NCBI RefSeq assembly: GCF_035961655.1
Contig: NZ_CP108393.1
Coordinates: 5,937,001 to 6,001,000, forward strand
Direction: 5' to 3'
Length of the DNA stretch: 64,000 nucleotides
Source of the DNA: Streptomyces sp. NBC_01317
GTDB taxonomy: Bacteria > Actinomycetota > Actinomycetes > Streptomycetales > Streptomycetaceae
A model generated the notes under the pieces. The model worked only from the letters and a program-made list of their open reading frames with translations. It had not been told where the DNA came from and searched no databases. Of this stretch, positions 1 to 7,833 are shown one piece after another. Position 1 is the first letter of the stretch. Every line of letters begins with the position of its first letter. A program made the translations under genes and the position numbers.

Positions 1-686
1 GCCTGCGCCGGGGCGAAGTCGGCCAGCAGGGCGGCGCCGAAGCCCGCGTCCATCGGCTGTCCTTCCGCCGGGATCGCGTCGATCAACGTGTCGGGGACGG
101 CCGCCGCGATCGCCGCCGCCAGTGGCGGGATGCGCGGATCGTCGCGCGGCGCTTCTGCGAGGTCGTCCAACCGCCGGTAGAGCGCGAGCATTTCGGCGTC
201 GTGAGCCAGCGGACGCAGGGCCTCGTACACGCGCCGGTCGCCGTGAGCGGTGTCAAAGAGAGTCAGCAATTCCCGGTCCTTGGCGGCCATGGGGGAGTCC
301 GTGGCGGGGAGCGTCCCGAGGAGCCGCGTCAACGCGGGGGAGACCGGGACGGCGCCCCCGGACAGCGGGCCCGCCATCAGCTCGGCGAGCCTGGCGCGCC
401 GCTCCTGGATCGCCCGCTCCTCCCGGGCCAGATCGGCGTCCAGCTCCGCGAGCACCTCGGCCAGCTCACGCCCGGCGTCGTCGGCGAGCACGTCCCGTAC
501 CTCGTCCAGACCGAGCCCCAGCTCGGTCAGCCGGCGGATCCGGGCGAGCAGGACGGCGTCCCGTACCGAATACTCACGGTAACCGTTGGCCCGGCGCCCG
601 GGCTCGGGCAACAGGCCCCGGTGGTGGTAGTGCCGTACCGCCCGCGGGGTGACCCCGATCAGCGCGGCGATCTCTCCGATCCGCAT
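1..686 (-). CDS. MerR family transcriptional regulator (3' end cut off by window edge)
   Basis: The protein starts MRIGEIAALIGV and continues with RAVRHYHHRGLLPEP, the winged-helix MerR DNA-binding domain (residues about 1-70). A long charged helix follows (about 75-125), typical of the dimerising coiled coil. About 228 residues are visible and the C-terminus lies beyond base 1. The C-terminal part resembles the effector region of the TipA/BmrR-like group, but no ligand can be named. The ATG at 686 is chosen because a MerR-type promoter ends just before it, leaving almost no leader. The regulator probably controls itself. Target genes, if any, lie left of the window. The family call is secure; the inducer is unknown. 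Confidence 0.9.
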   Translation of the reverse strand, partial: MRIGEIAALIGVTPRAVRHYHHRGLLPEPGRRANGYREYSVRDAVLLARIRRLTELGLGLDEVRDVLADDAGRELAEVLAELDADLAREERAIQERRARLAELMAGPLSGGAVPVSPALTRLLGTLPATDSPMAAKDRELLTLFDTAHGDRRVYEALRPLAHDAEMLALYRRLDDLAEAPRDDPRIPPLAAAIAAAVPDTLIDAIPAEGQPMDAGFGAALLADFAPAQ

Positions 687-692
687 ACGCCC

Positions 693-723
693 AGTAGAAA
701 CCTTGACGCCGCGACAAGGTCAA
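693..723 (-). promoter_or_regulatory. MerR-type promoter with 19-bp spacer and dyad operator
   Basis: On the minus strand a -35 TTGACC (718-723) and a -10 TCTACT (693-698) are separated by 19 bp, the over-long spacer characteristic of MerR-controlled promoters. The spacer contains the dyad ACCTTG (arms at 700-705 and 715-720). The predicted transcription start falls at or next to the ATG at 686, so the mRNA is probably leaderless. This is inferred from spacing and symmetry only. Confidence 0.7.
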
Positions 724-760
724 GCGGCTCACGCCGTGCGGGGGCCGCCCGCACGGCGGG

Positions 761-766
761 TAACAT
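761..766 (+). promoter_or_regulatory. Probable -10 of the rnpB promoter
   Basis: TAACAT lies about 10 nt before the first paired base of RNase P RNA helix P1 (776), the right distance for a -10 hexamer. No convincing -35 is visible. Confidence 0.45.
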
Positions 767-775
767 GGTCAACAC

Positions 776-1187
776 GGCAGACGAGCCGGGCGGACGGCCG
801 CGTCAAGATCTCCGATCTTGCCGAGGAACGTCCGGGCTCCACAGGGCAGGGTGATGGCTAACGGCCACCCGGGGTGACCCGCGGGACAGTGCCACAGAAA
901 ACAAACCGCCGGGAGCTTCGGCCCCCGGTAAGGGTGAAACGGTGGTGTAAGAGACCACCAGTGCCCAGGGCGACCTGGGCAGCTAGGTAAACCCCACCCG
1001 GAGCAAGGTCAAGAGGGGCCTCCGTAGAACGAGACCCTGCGCGGACGCTTGAGGGCTGCCCGCCCGATGTCCGCGGGTAGACCGCACGAGGCCGGCGGCA
1101 ACGCCGGTCCTAGATGGATGGCCGTCTCCCCGGCCGCCGCGAGGCAACCGGGAGACAGAACCCGGCGTACAGCCCGACTCGTCTGCC
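776..1187 (+). ncRNA. rnpB: RNase P RNA (M1 RNA, bacterial type A)
   Basis: This is the catalytic RNA of RNase P, which removes 5' leaders from tRNA precursors. Both ends pair perfectly as helix P1: GGCAGACGAG at 776-785 with CTCGTCTGCC at 1178-1187. Conserved internal motifs are present: GAGGAACGTCCGGGCTCC near 821-840 (P4/CR-I region), CCACAGAAAACAAACCGCC near 892-911, GGTAAGGGTGAAACGGTGG near 927-945, and AGATGGATGGCCGTC near 1112-1126 (P4 3' strand region). The 412-nt length is normal for actinobacterial type A RNA. A hairpin terminator follows directly. Open reading frames across this region are spurious. Confidence 0.97.
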
Positions 1188-1191
1188 GCTC

Positions 1192-1232
1192 AGGGCCCGC
1201 GACCAGCGAAAGTGCTGGTCAAGGGCCCTTTG
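1192..1232 (+). terminator. Rho-independent terminator of rnpB
   Basis: Two nested stems, AGGGCCC/GGGCCCT and GACCAGC/GCTGGTC closed by a GAAA tetraloop, are followed by a short TTTGTGT tract. It lies 4 nt after the mature 3' end of rnpB. Confidence 0.85.
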
Positions 1233-1365
1233 TGTAGATCGTCTCTGATCGCCTGTCGGTGGCGTCGTGCGTTCGGCGCGTGCGTACTGGCTCGGCGGCT
1301 GTGGCCGGGAGCGTGTCGGTTGAAATTGCCTACCGTGAGGGGCCGTAAGGGCGGAGACTCGTGGC

Positions 1366-1983
1366 GTGGCTGACATGGGGGTGTTCCGGGACGTGGTTCT
1401 CGCGTGGGCTGCCGGTGGTTCCGGGGAGCTTGCGCGGGAGTTGGCCGGGCGGGTGGGCGTGCGGGTTGTTGTTCTGTTGGAAGGGCCCAGTGATGCCGCC
1501 GCGGTAAGTGCGTTGGCTGCGCGGCGCGGTAGGGATCTGGCCGCCGAAGGGGTCTGTGTGCTGCCTATGGGTGGTGCGATGAGTGTGGGGCGGTTCGTTC
1601 AGCTTCTTGGGCCGCCCGGCCTTGGGCTGCGGCTCGTGGGGTTGTGTGACGAGGCGGAGTTCTCCTTCTATGCCCGTGGGCTGGAGCGGGCCGGTGCGGC
1701 GCGGGAAGGGTTTTTTGTCTGCGTGGCTGACCTGGAGGATGAGTTGATCCGTGCCCTGGGTACGGACCGGGTGGCGGAACTGGTCGAGGCCGAGGGCGAT
1801 CTGCGCGCCCTCCAGACGTTTCTGCGTCAGCCCGCGCAGCAGGGCCGTACCTCGCGGCAGCAGTTGCGGCGCTTCCTCGGTACGAAGAAGGGGCGCAAGA
1901 TCCATTATGGGCGGGTTCTGGTCGAGGCCCTGGACCTCGACCGCGTACCCGCCCCGCTTGATGGCCTTCTCGCCAGCCTCTGA
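1366..1983 (+). CDS. Stand-alone TOPRIM domain protein (OLD-nuclease-like)
   Basis: The 205-residue protein reads as a TOPRIM fold. It has a hydrophobic strand ending in EGPSDAAAVSAL (catalytic-type Glu at about 39) and a second acidic motif GLCDEAEF (Asp95/Glu96). These resemble the TOPRIM half of OLD-family nucleases, but no ABC-type ATPase domain is encoded here or beside it. The C-terminus is basic and rich in Gln/Arg (about 148-190), which may bind nucleic acid. The GTG at 1366 gives MADMGVF; an internal ATG lies three codons later. The gene stands alone after rnpB and is convergent with the cupin gene. The fold is well supported; the substrate is unknown. Confidence 0.75.
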   Translation: MADMGVFRDVVLAWAAGGSGELARELAGRVGVRVVVLLEGPSDAAAVSALAARRGRDLAAEGVCVLPMGGAMSVGRFVQLLGPPGLGLRLVGLCDEAEFSFYARGLERAGAAREGFFVCVADLEDELIRALGTDRVAELVEAEGDLRALQTFLRQPAQQGRTSRQQLRRFLGTKKGRKIHYGRVLVEALDLDRVPAPLDGLLASL

Positions 1984-2021
1984 CCGCCGGGATGGAGAGT
2001 CCCTGCCTGTTGCCTTCCCAC

Positions 2022-2396
2022 TCAATGGGCCCACGGTGGTGTGATCCTGGTGCCGTCGGACAGGCGGGCCGTCAGGCCGACGCGGGTGGTCACCCATATG
2101 TGGGTGAGGTCGTCCGTGGTGTTGGCGACCGCCACCTCTGAGCCGGCCGGGGCCACCGCCGCGTCGCCCGCGTCGAGTTCGGCCGTTTCGGCGTCGATGG
2201 TGAGGCGGAGGCGGCCGGACAGGACGTAGAACGTCTCCTCCTCGCTGATCACATGGGCCGGCGCCACCGTTCCCGCCGGGATCTCGCCGCGCCAGGCGGC
2301 CAGGTCCTGGCTGCCCGTACCAGGGCGGATGTACGAAACGAACCGGACGCCGTGGGTCTCGTGCACGACGGCCTCGTCGCTGCGGATGAAAGGCAT
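2022..2396 (-). CDS. Small cupin-domain protein
   Basis: The 124-residue single-domain cupin carries PAGTVAPAHVISEEETFYVL (first cupin motif, G-x5-H-x-type with His and Glu ligands) and a second, less conserved motif around DAGDAAVAPAGSEVAV. The start at 2396 (MPFIRSDEA) is preferred over an upstream ATG because AGGAGG lies 8-9 nt before it. It is divergent from a MarR regulator, with a palindrome between them, so it is probably the target of that regulator. Cupins of this size act as small-molecule dioxygenases, isomerases or sensors; the substrate cannot be deduced. Confidence 0.85.
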   Translation of the reverse strand: MPFIRSDEAVVHETHGVRFVSYIRPGTGSQDLAAWRGEIPAGTVAPAHVISEEETFYVLSGRLRLTIDAETAELDAGDAAVAPAGSEVAVANTTDDLTHIWVTTRVGLTARLSDGTRITPPWAH

Positions 2397-2417
2397 GGGG
2401 GTGTTCCTCCTCATGGG

Positions 2418-2461
2418 CAAGCAGCTTGTCCATGTAGACAAGCTGCTTGACGAGTTATAGT
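2418..2461 (+). promoter_or_regulatory. Operator palindrome and leaderless promoter of the MarR gene
   Basis: A perfect 13-bp inverted repeat, CAAGCAGCTTGTC (2418-2430) and its complement (2437-2449), has a 6-nt centre and fills the intergenic space between the cupin and MarR genes. A -10 TATAGT (2456-2461) follows, exactly 7 nt before the ATG at 2469, so the marR mRNA is probably leaderless. The palindrome covers the expected -35 of marR and the upstream region of the cupin gene, a layout expected for dual repression. Confidence 0.75.
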
Positions 2462-2468
2462 CAAGCCT

Positions 2469-2906
2469 ATGGACGACGCCCTGGCCTTCTCCGCTCTCGT
2501 ACTGGCCCTCTCCGGACAGCTGGTGCAAGAGATCCACGCGCGCGTGTCCCAGCAGGGATTCGAGGATCTGCGGCCGGCGCACGGCTTCGCCTTCGTGCGG
2601 ATCTCGCGGGGCGGCGCCACCACCGCCGACCTGGCCGAGCACCTCGGAGTGACCAAGCAGGCCGCCGCCCAGTCCGTCGACGAACTGGTCCGCAAGGGGT
2701 ACGTGGTCCGGCGCCCCCACCCCCACGACGCCCGCGCCCGCCTCCTGGAGCTGACCGAGACCGGCTGGGCCGCCACCCGGGCCGCCGACCGGGCAGCCCG
2801 GGACGCCGTCGCGCCCTGGCGGGAGGCGCTGGGCGAGGCGCGTTTCAGCGAGCTGGTCGCCGACCTGATCCGGATCGCCCCACCGGGACCGATCCGCCCC
2901 ACCTGA
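2469..2906 (+). CDS. MarR family transcriptional regulator
   Basis: The 145-residue protein has a winged helix with GGATTADLAEHLGVTKQAAA (recognition helix about 60-75), then the wing KGYVVRRPHPHDARARLLELT (about 78-98), which carries the DxR motif of MarR wings. Flanking helices would form the dimer interface. The ATG at 2469 coincides with the predicted transcription start. The protein most likely binds the palindrome immediately upstream and represses itself and the divergent cupin gene; the inducer is unknown. Confidence 0.88.
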   Translation: MDDALAFSALVLALSGQLVQEIHARVSQQGFEDLRPAHGFAFVRISRGGATTADLAEHLGVTKQAAAQSVDELVRKGYVVRRPHPHDARARLLELTETGWAATRAADRAARDAVAPWREALGEARFSELVADLIRIAPPGPIRPT

Positions 2907-2948
2907 CGTTCCGCTCGCCGGAAGCGCCCCTGCCCCTGCCTGTTCCCG

Positions 2949-3794
2949 TCACCCGCCCCCAAGTACGCGGACCTCCGCCGCGGCGAAGCGGGCCGCCCTC
3001 GCGGACCATCTGCCGTCCTCGTGCCGGACGTTGATGGGGTGGTGGAAGGCCGCCGAGACGTTCTCCGTCGTCACGACCGACTCCACCGCGCCGGAGGCGA
3101 CCACCCGCCCGTCGTCGATGAGCAGGGCGTGGGTGGTCGAGGTCGGCAGTTCTTCGAGGTGGTGGGTGACCAGGATCGACGCGAGGGCGGGATGGGTGCT
3201 GTCGAGCAGGTCGATCGTTTCGAGGAGCTGTTCGCGGGCCGCCACGTCCAGGCCCGTCGACGGTTCGTCGAGGAGGAGCAGGCGCGGGTCGCACACGAGG
3301 GCGCGGGCGATCAGGACCCGCCCGCGTTCCCCCTGCGACAGGGTGGGCCACTTCGCGTCCGTCCTGCCCGCCAGGCCCAGCATGTCGATGAGGGAGTCGG
3401 CCGCGTCGAGGTCGCCGGGTCCGGGCCGCCACCTCGGCGGGCTCTCGATCGACCCCGTGAGACCCGTCAGGACCACCTCGCGGACCGTCAGCGGTGACCG
3501 CAGCGGGTGGCGCGGGTTCACATGGCCGATCGCACGGCGGAGCGCTTGCAGCTCGACCCGGCCCAGCCGGCCGCCCAGGACGTGGACCGTACCCGATGTC
3601 GGGTGCGTGACCGCGCCGCAGAAGCCGAGCACGGTGCTCTTGCCGGCGCCGTTCGGGCCGAGGAGAGCCCAGTGCTCCCCCTCGCGTACGGCGAAGCTGA
3701 TGCCGTGCAGGATCTCCTTGCCCTCGCGCCGGAACGTCACGTCGTCCAGCTCCACCACCGGGAGATGCCCGGCCCTCGCCGCCGCCCGCGTCAC
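2949..3794 (-). CDS. ABC transporter ATP-binding protein
   Basis: The 281-residue nucleotide-binding subunit has Walker A GPNGAGKST (46-54), signature LSQGE (152-156), Walker B LLLLDEP (172-178), D-loop STGLD and switch His in LVTHHLEE (about 208-215). It starts with GTG at 3794, overlapping the GntR stop codon by 4 bp (GTGA), so the two are translationally coupled. No permease gene is adjacent. It may work with a distant membrane partner or, like ModF/YlmA-type ATPases, on its own. The substrate is unknown. Confidence 0.88.
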   Translation of the reverse strand: MTRAAARAGHLPVVELDDVTFRREGKEILHGISFAVREGEHWALLGPNGAGKSTVLGFCGAVTHPTSGTVHVLGGRLGRVELQALRRAIGHVNPRHPLRSPLTVREVVLTGLTGSIESPPRWRPGPGDLDAADSLIDMLGLAGRTDAKWPTLSQGERGRVLIARALVCDPRLLLLDEPSTGLDVAAREQLLETIDLLDSTHPALASILVTHHLEELPTSTTHALLIDDGRVVASGAVESVVTTENVSAAFHHPINVRHEDGRWSARAARFAAAEVRVLGGG

Positions 3795-4462
3795 GCGAAC
3801 GCCTCCTTCAGAGTGGTCAGATGCGAGCGGCTCGACTCCGTGGCCGCCCGTGGGTCGCGGTCCGCGACGGCTCGTACCAGCGCCTCGTGCAGCGCGTGAT
3901 CGGCCTCCTCGGAGACGAGGGGCCGCAGCCTGAGCATGTCGATCATCGCGGTGCGTACGCGCGGGACGAACCCGTCGAAGAGTTCGGTCAGGACGTCGTT
4001 GTGGGCCGCCACCACCACCGTGCGGTGGAAGGCCATGTCGGCGTCGACGTGGGCGTCGAGGCTTTGGCCGTCCGTACGGCGCTCCCGCAGCGCCCGTCGC
4101 ATCGTGCGCAGGTCGGCGGGGGTGCGCCGCGCCGCGGCGAGGCCGGCGGCCTCGGCCTCGATCGCGATCCTGGCCTCGATCACCGACACGATCGACGCGT
4201 TCCGCAGGACGGTCTCACGGTCCTCGGGCACGTCGAGCGCGGTGACGTACACCCCGGAGCCCTGCCGGGAGTCGAGCACCCCCTTCCCGGACAGCTCACG
4301 GATCGCCTCGCGCAGGGTCGAGCGCCCGACGCCGAGCTGGGCCGCGAGGGTCGTCTCGCCGGGCAGTTTGTGACCGAGCGGCCACTCGCCCGCCCGGAGG
4401 CGCTCCAGCAGGACGTCGGCGACCTGGGCCGCCAGGGGGTGGCGGCGGATGGATGACGGCAT
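3791..4462 (-). CDS. GntR family regulator, FadR/FCD subfamily
   Basis: The 223-residue protein has an N-terminal winged helix (about 1-75: LPGETTLAAQLGVGRSTLRE, then GVLDSRQGSGVYV) and a C-terminal all-helical FCD domain (about 90-220). The FCD domain has acid/His residues typical of a metal site (DADMAFH near 141-147, HNDVLTELF, and a His in SRSHL near 213). It is the first gene of a two-gene operon with the ABC ATPase. A clear RBS GGAGGAG precedes ATG 4462. FCD regulators usually sense carboxylates. It likely controls its own operon. Confidence 0.88.
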   Translation of the reverse strand: MPSSIRRHPLAAQVADVLLERLRAGEWPLGHKLPGETTLAAQLGVGRSTLREAIRELSGKGVLDSRQGSGVYVTALDVPEDRETVLRNASIVSVIEARIAIEAEAAGLAAARRTPADLRTMRRALRERRTDGQSLDAHVDADMAFHRTVVVAAHNDVLTELFDGFVPRVRTAMIDMLRLRPLVSEEADHALHEALVRAVADRDPRAATESSRSHLTTLKEAFA

Positions 4463-4468
4463 AGACAG

Positions 4469-4494
4469 CTCCTCCGCTTGTCTGAGGAGTTATA
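4469..4494 (-). promoter_or_regulatory. Promoter and possible operator of the gntR-ABC operon
   Basis: The minus-strand -10 TATAAC (4489-4494) is followed by an inverted repeat with arms CTCCTC and GAGGAG (4484-4489 and 4469-4474). The second arm doubles as the RBS. A GntR dimer bound here would block transcription start and translation. Confidence 0.45.
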
Positions 4495-5053
4495 CCATTC
4501 CGGCCCATCGTTCCGGTTCCTCGTTCCGGCCCCCTCCCGCCCTCCGTACGACCGGAGCGATTCACGCCCTCCTGGGGCAATAATGGCCAGTGTTCGATTA
4601 CCCCTCAGCGAGCCGTCCCCGACGCGGGGTCGGGCCGTGAGCGGTGAGGCGGAGGCGGGGGAAGTGGCGAAGTGACGGGTGAACGGGATGGGCGCGGATC
4701 TCGTGTGTCCGGTAGGCGGTACGACCCCGCGCGGGCCGGGCCGGTCCGGTCCCGGCGGCCCGCCACGCGCGGGCGCTGACATGCCCTCAGGACCGGCCGC
4801 GCAGCGGGCTATGCTGCCGACTGGCCGGAGGCCCTGGCGCATGCGCTGAACAGGGGCGACCCGGCTCCGAAGCAGAAACGGATCATGCGGGGGGACCTGG
4901 CCGGCCCGGTACGTGACGCCCCGCCCGGCGGCTCGGTGACGACGGGCGCGCATCGGTCTCAGCAGTTCATCGCATCGGTCCCAGCAGTTCCACGATCCCT
5001 CTCTGCAACCCCTCCCTACAACCCCTCTCTACGAACCATGGAAGGAGTCACCT
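4495..5053. other. Intergenic region with a short tandem repeat (no gene seen)
   Basis: This 560-bp spacer separates the leftward gntR operon from the rightward FHA gene. I see no credible coding sequence. Near the right end is a 19-nt direct repeat, GCATCGGTCYCAGCAGTTC, at 4950-4968 and 4972-4990 (one mismatch, 22-bp period). It is followed by C-rich CCCCTCYCTACRA-like iterations at about 4997-5035. These lie in the probable 5' leader of the FHA gene and may bind a regulator. Confidence 0.5.
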
Positions 5054-6952
5054 GTGCCACCCGAAATAGTTGGGCGTGAAGGTGCTCTCGCCGGACGACG
5101 CTTTCCGGTCGGCGAACAGCCGATCACCTTCGGGCGCAAGGGCGACAACAGCGTGGTCATCACGGGTGGCAGCGCCTCGCGCTTCCACGCCGAAGTGATC
5201 CGCGAGGCCGACGGCTACGTCCTGCACGACCGGGGGAGCAGCAACGGCACCCTGGTCAACGGGAAGCGCGTGACCTCCCACGTGCTGCGGCCCGGCGACC
5301 TGATCAAGATCGGCGACGAGACGTTCTGTTTCGAGGTCGCCGACGCCATGGAGACGATCATGGATCTCTCCCTGATCGAGTCGCTCATCGCCTCCACCCC
5401 GGCCGTCGAACCCGGCCCGGTCCTCAAGGTCACGATCGCGGGCGGCGGACCGGTCGGGCTGAGCCTCGCCCTGCTGCTGGAGCACTTCCTCGGCCCCCAG
5501 GTGGCCATCACGGTGTACGACGGCCGCTGGGTCCAGGAGGACGCGCGGATCGTATGGAAGAACCAGGGCCAGGGGAACGTACGGCGGCAGCAGGTCGTCA
5601 CGGTCCAGAGCCGCCAGTACCTGAATCTCCCCGAAGAGATCCAGGCGCGCCTTTTCACCCCCGAGGCGTATTCCGAGATGTGGCCCGCGGGCCCGGACTC
5701 GATTCGCGGATTCAATCCCCGGAACATCCGGATCGCGCACGTCGAGGACAAACTGCTCGAAATAGCGAACGAGAAATCCGAGCGCATCACCCTCGTTCCG
5801 GCGAAATTCGATCCGACCGAGCAGCACGACACCCTGGTCAAGGACCATGTGCTCGCGATCTGCGAGGGCGGCCGGTCCCGGACGCGTGAGCATTTCACGT
5901 CGAAATTCGGCAACGCCGACAAATCGATCTATTCGCTGGACGGGCATCACGTCCAGGATGTCGTGCTGGGCCTGCGGGTGAAGTCCGACCTGACGGACCC
6001 CATGACCGTCCTGCTGACCGTCGCGCAGAACCGCTTCCTGCTGAACGCCCTGCGCGGCGAGGGCTTCCTGAACATGCGCCTCACCGACGCGGAGGCCAAG
6101 GAAGTGGTCGGCATCGACCCCGTCCGGCACGTCTTCGAGGACTGCATCGCCTCGCGCCCCTGCGTGATGGGACGCGACGAGGACGGCGACTTCCACTGCT
6201 CCACCCACGGCACGCTGTTCCTGCCCGCGCTGGTCAGGGGCTCGGCGCTGTGGAAGCGGGTGACGGAGGGGCTGGCGTTCTTCGGCATCTCCGAGGGGAA
6301 CCTCAGCGCCGTCACCGCGTTCCGGCTGGACATGGTGCAGCGGCCGCGCTTCACCGCCCACCTGTACTCGGCGACGTCGACCACTCCGGGAACGTACGGA
6401 TTCCTCCTCGGCGACGCGGCCAACGCGATCCACTTCTGGCCGGGGCGCGGGCTCAACAGCGGTCTGGCGTCGGCCATTTCGCTCGCGCGCTCGCTCAAGA
6501 ACAGCTGGAAGGGGAGGCCCTTCCGCGACGCCGACTTCGTACGCCACGAAGCGGCGATGTCGATGCTCCAGTACCGGCACAAGAGCCGGGCCTGGAAGGC
6601 GATGGTGACCACCGACGAGGACGGGGTCACCTCCGCGATCAAGGACAAGATCGCGCAGAGCATCGCGGCGGCGGAGGGGGCGGAGGCGGCGGGCGGCCTG
6701 GACAAGGAAGCCGACATCGACGCGCTGATGGACCAACTGCGCGCGATCCGCGACCGCTTGGCGCCGCGCATTCCCGGCATGCCCGACGACACGGTCCTGA
6801 AGGACCATCTGCGCACGATGAAGAGCGCGACGCTGCGGACCCTGCTGGAGAGCGGGGCCTGGGACACGATGATCGTCGGGGGCGAGGAGGTCGACATCGA
6901 CATCTTCTACCGGGAGGACTCCCCGGTCGCGGCCAAGAAGACCCTGCCGTGA
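5054..6952 (+). CDS. FHA domain fused to an FAD-dependent monooxygenase-like protein
   Basis: The 632-residue protein has an N-terminal forkhead-associated domain (about 5-95). It shows the phosphothreonine-binding residues GR (27-28), SRFH (42-45) and SSNGT..NG (62-70). After a short linker comes a Rossmann nucleotide-binding start, AGGGPVGLSLA (129-139), and later a flavoprotein GD motif, FLLGDAANAIHF, followed by GRGLNSG (about 450-468). This matches the PHBH/MICAL-like flavin monooxygenase class. The C-terminus (about 530-632) is helical and charged, without a recognised domain. GTG 5054 follows GGAAGGAGTCACCT. There is no signal peptide, so it is cytoplasmic. The FHA half suggests docking to a Ser/Thr-kinase-phosphorylated partner; the enzyme substrate is unknown. 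The fusion is one continuous frame. Confidence 0.8.
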   Translation: MPPEIVGREGALAGRRFPVGEQPITFGRKGDNSVVITGGSASRFHAEVIREADGYVLHDRGSSNGTLVNGKRVTSHVLRPGDLIKIGDETFCFEVADAMETIMDLSLIESLIASTPAVEPGPVLKVTIAGGGPVGLSLALLLEHFLGPQVAITVYDGRWVQEDARIVWKNQGQGNVRRQQVVTVQSRQYLNLPEEIQARLFTPEAYSEMWPAGPDSIRGFNPRNIRIAHVEDKLLEIANEKSERITLVPAKFDPTEQHDTLVKDHVLAICEGGRSRTREHFTSKFGNADKSIYSLDGHHVQDVVLGLRVKSDLTDPMTVLLTVAQNRFLLNALRGEGFLNMRLTDAEAKEVVGIDPVRHVFEDCIASRPCVMGRDEDGDFHCSTHGTLFLPALVRGSALWKRVTEGLAFFGISEGNLSAVTAFRLDMVQRPRFTAHLYSATSTTPGTYGFLLGDAANAIHFWPGRGLNSGLASAISLARSLKNSWKGRPFRDADFVRHEAAMSMLQYRHKSRAWKAMVTTDEDGVTSAIKDKIAQSIAAAEGAEAAGGLDKEADIDALMDQLRAIRDRLAPRIPGMPDDTVLKDHLRTMKSATLRTLLESGAWDTMIVGGEEVDIDIFYREDSPVAAKKTLP

Positions 6953-7030
6953 AGGACGGAAGGTAAAGGCCGGAAGGAAGGGCCGGGAAGGAAGGGCCGG
7001 AAGCAAGGGGCGGAAGCAGGAAACGGAAGC
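6953..7030 (+). repeat. Purine-rich GGAAGG iterations
   Basis: Directly after the FHA gene stop are about ten degenerate copies of GGAAGCAAGGGGC-like units on the plus strand, almost pyrimidine-free. It may be slipped-strand expansion. No terminator hairpin is visible. Confidence 0.6.
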
Positions 7031-7246
7031 ATGTGGCCCGGTTCCCCCCGCCGGGCCGTACCGTACGGGCTCCGGCATCCCTTACGGGATGGGGCCCGGG
7101 CGGCGTGTCGGACGTTTCGGGTGGTGGGGGAGGGTGCGAACCCGCGAGAATGGGGGGTACGGCACCGGCCCGCCCCCGCGGGCTGCCGTTCACGCCGGGC
7201 CGGGGTCTTTTCCGCCCCACGTTGCTTGAGCGACTTAGGAGTGATC

Positions 7247-7693
7247 ATGGCTGGACAGTTCGAGGCGACCACGGAGATCGACCGCCCCATCGAGGAGGTC
7301 TTCGCGTTCCTTGCCGACGGTACGAACGACCCGAAGTTCAGCCCCCGGGTGCAGCAGATCGTGAAGTCCCCGGAGGGCGCCACCGGGGTCGACACGGTCT
7401 TCCTCAGCACGGTCAAGGACGCCGGGATGACCACGAAGCGGGAATTCCGCATCAGTGAGCTGGTGGCGCCCACCCGGATCCGCTGGACCGAGACCTCCAA
7501 GAACACCGTCACGGCCACCGAGGGCGGCTACGACCTGGAGTCCATCGAGGGCGGCAGGACGCGGGTGCGGATCTACAACGTGCTGGAGGGCCACGGCATC
7601 GGCAAGCTCCTCGTCGGTGTCGCGCTGAGCGCGGCCCGCAAGGACGCGCCGGCCTTCGCCCAGCGGATCAAGGCGGCGGTCGAGGGCGCCTGA
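7247..7693 (+). CDS. SRPBCC (polyketide cyclase/START-like) family protein
   Basis: The 148-residue single domain begins GQFEATTEIDRPIEEVFAF, the usual first strand and helix of the SRPBCC fold. A long C-terminal helix (about 115-146) would close the hydrophobic cavity. The ATG at 7247 is chosen over upstream starts because TTAGGAG lies 6-7 nt before it and the fold starts there. Such proteins bind hydrophobic ligands or act as cyclases and chaperones. No neighbour fixes the function; the next gene is an aldo/keto reductase on the same strand after a 140-bp gap. Confidence 0.85.
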   Translation: MAGQFEATTEIDRPIEEVFAFLADGTNDPKFSPRVQQIVKSPEGATGVDTVFLSTVKDAGMTTKREFRISELVAPTRIRWTETSKNTVTATEGGYDLESIEGGRTRVRIYNVLEGHGIGKLLVGVALSAARKDAPAFAQRIKAAVEGA

Positions 7694-7833
7694 GCCCGCG
7701 CCGGCGGGGGGCCGGGCGCGTGACCGCCGAGGCCCCCGCCGCGAACGGTTCCCCCATGGCTCGGTGTGTACGGGCAGCCGGTCCGGGCCGCGCCCTGGAC
7801 TTCGCCCGCACTCCAACTCGTACGCTCCCTCCC

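Noticed and set aside
780..1240. Open reading frames across the rnpB region on both strands
   Set aside because: The sequence is fully explained by RNase P RNA with a perfect P1 helix; these frames have no RBS or domain.
4478..4675. 65-residue plus-strand frame starting inside the gntR promoter
   Set aside because: It overlaps the promoter/operator, has no RBS and no motif.
5048..7078. 676-codon minus-strand frame opposite the FHA gene
   Set aside because: Mirror of a strongly supported gene; its His/Arg/Asp/Gln-rich composition is that of a shadow frame.
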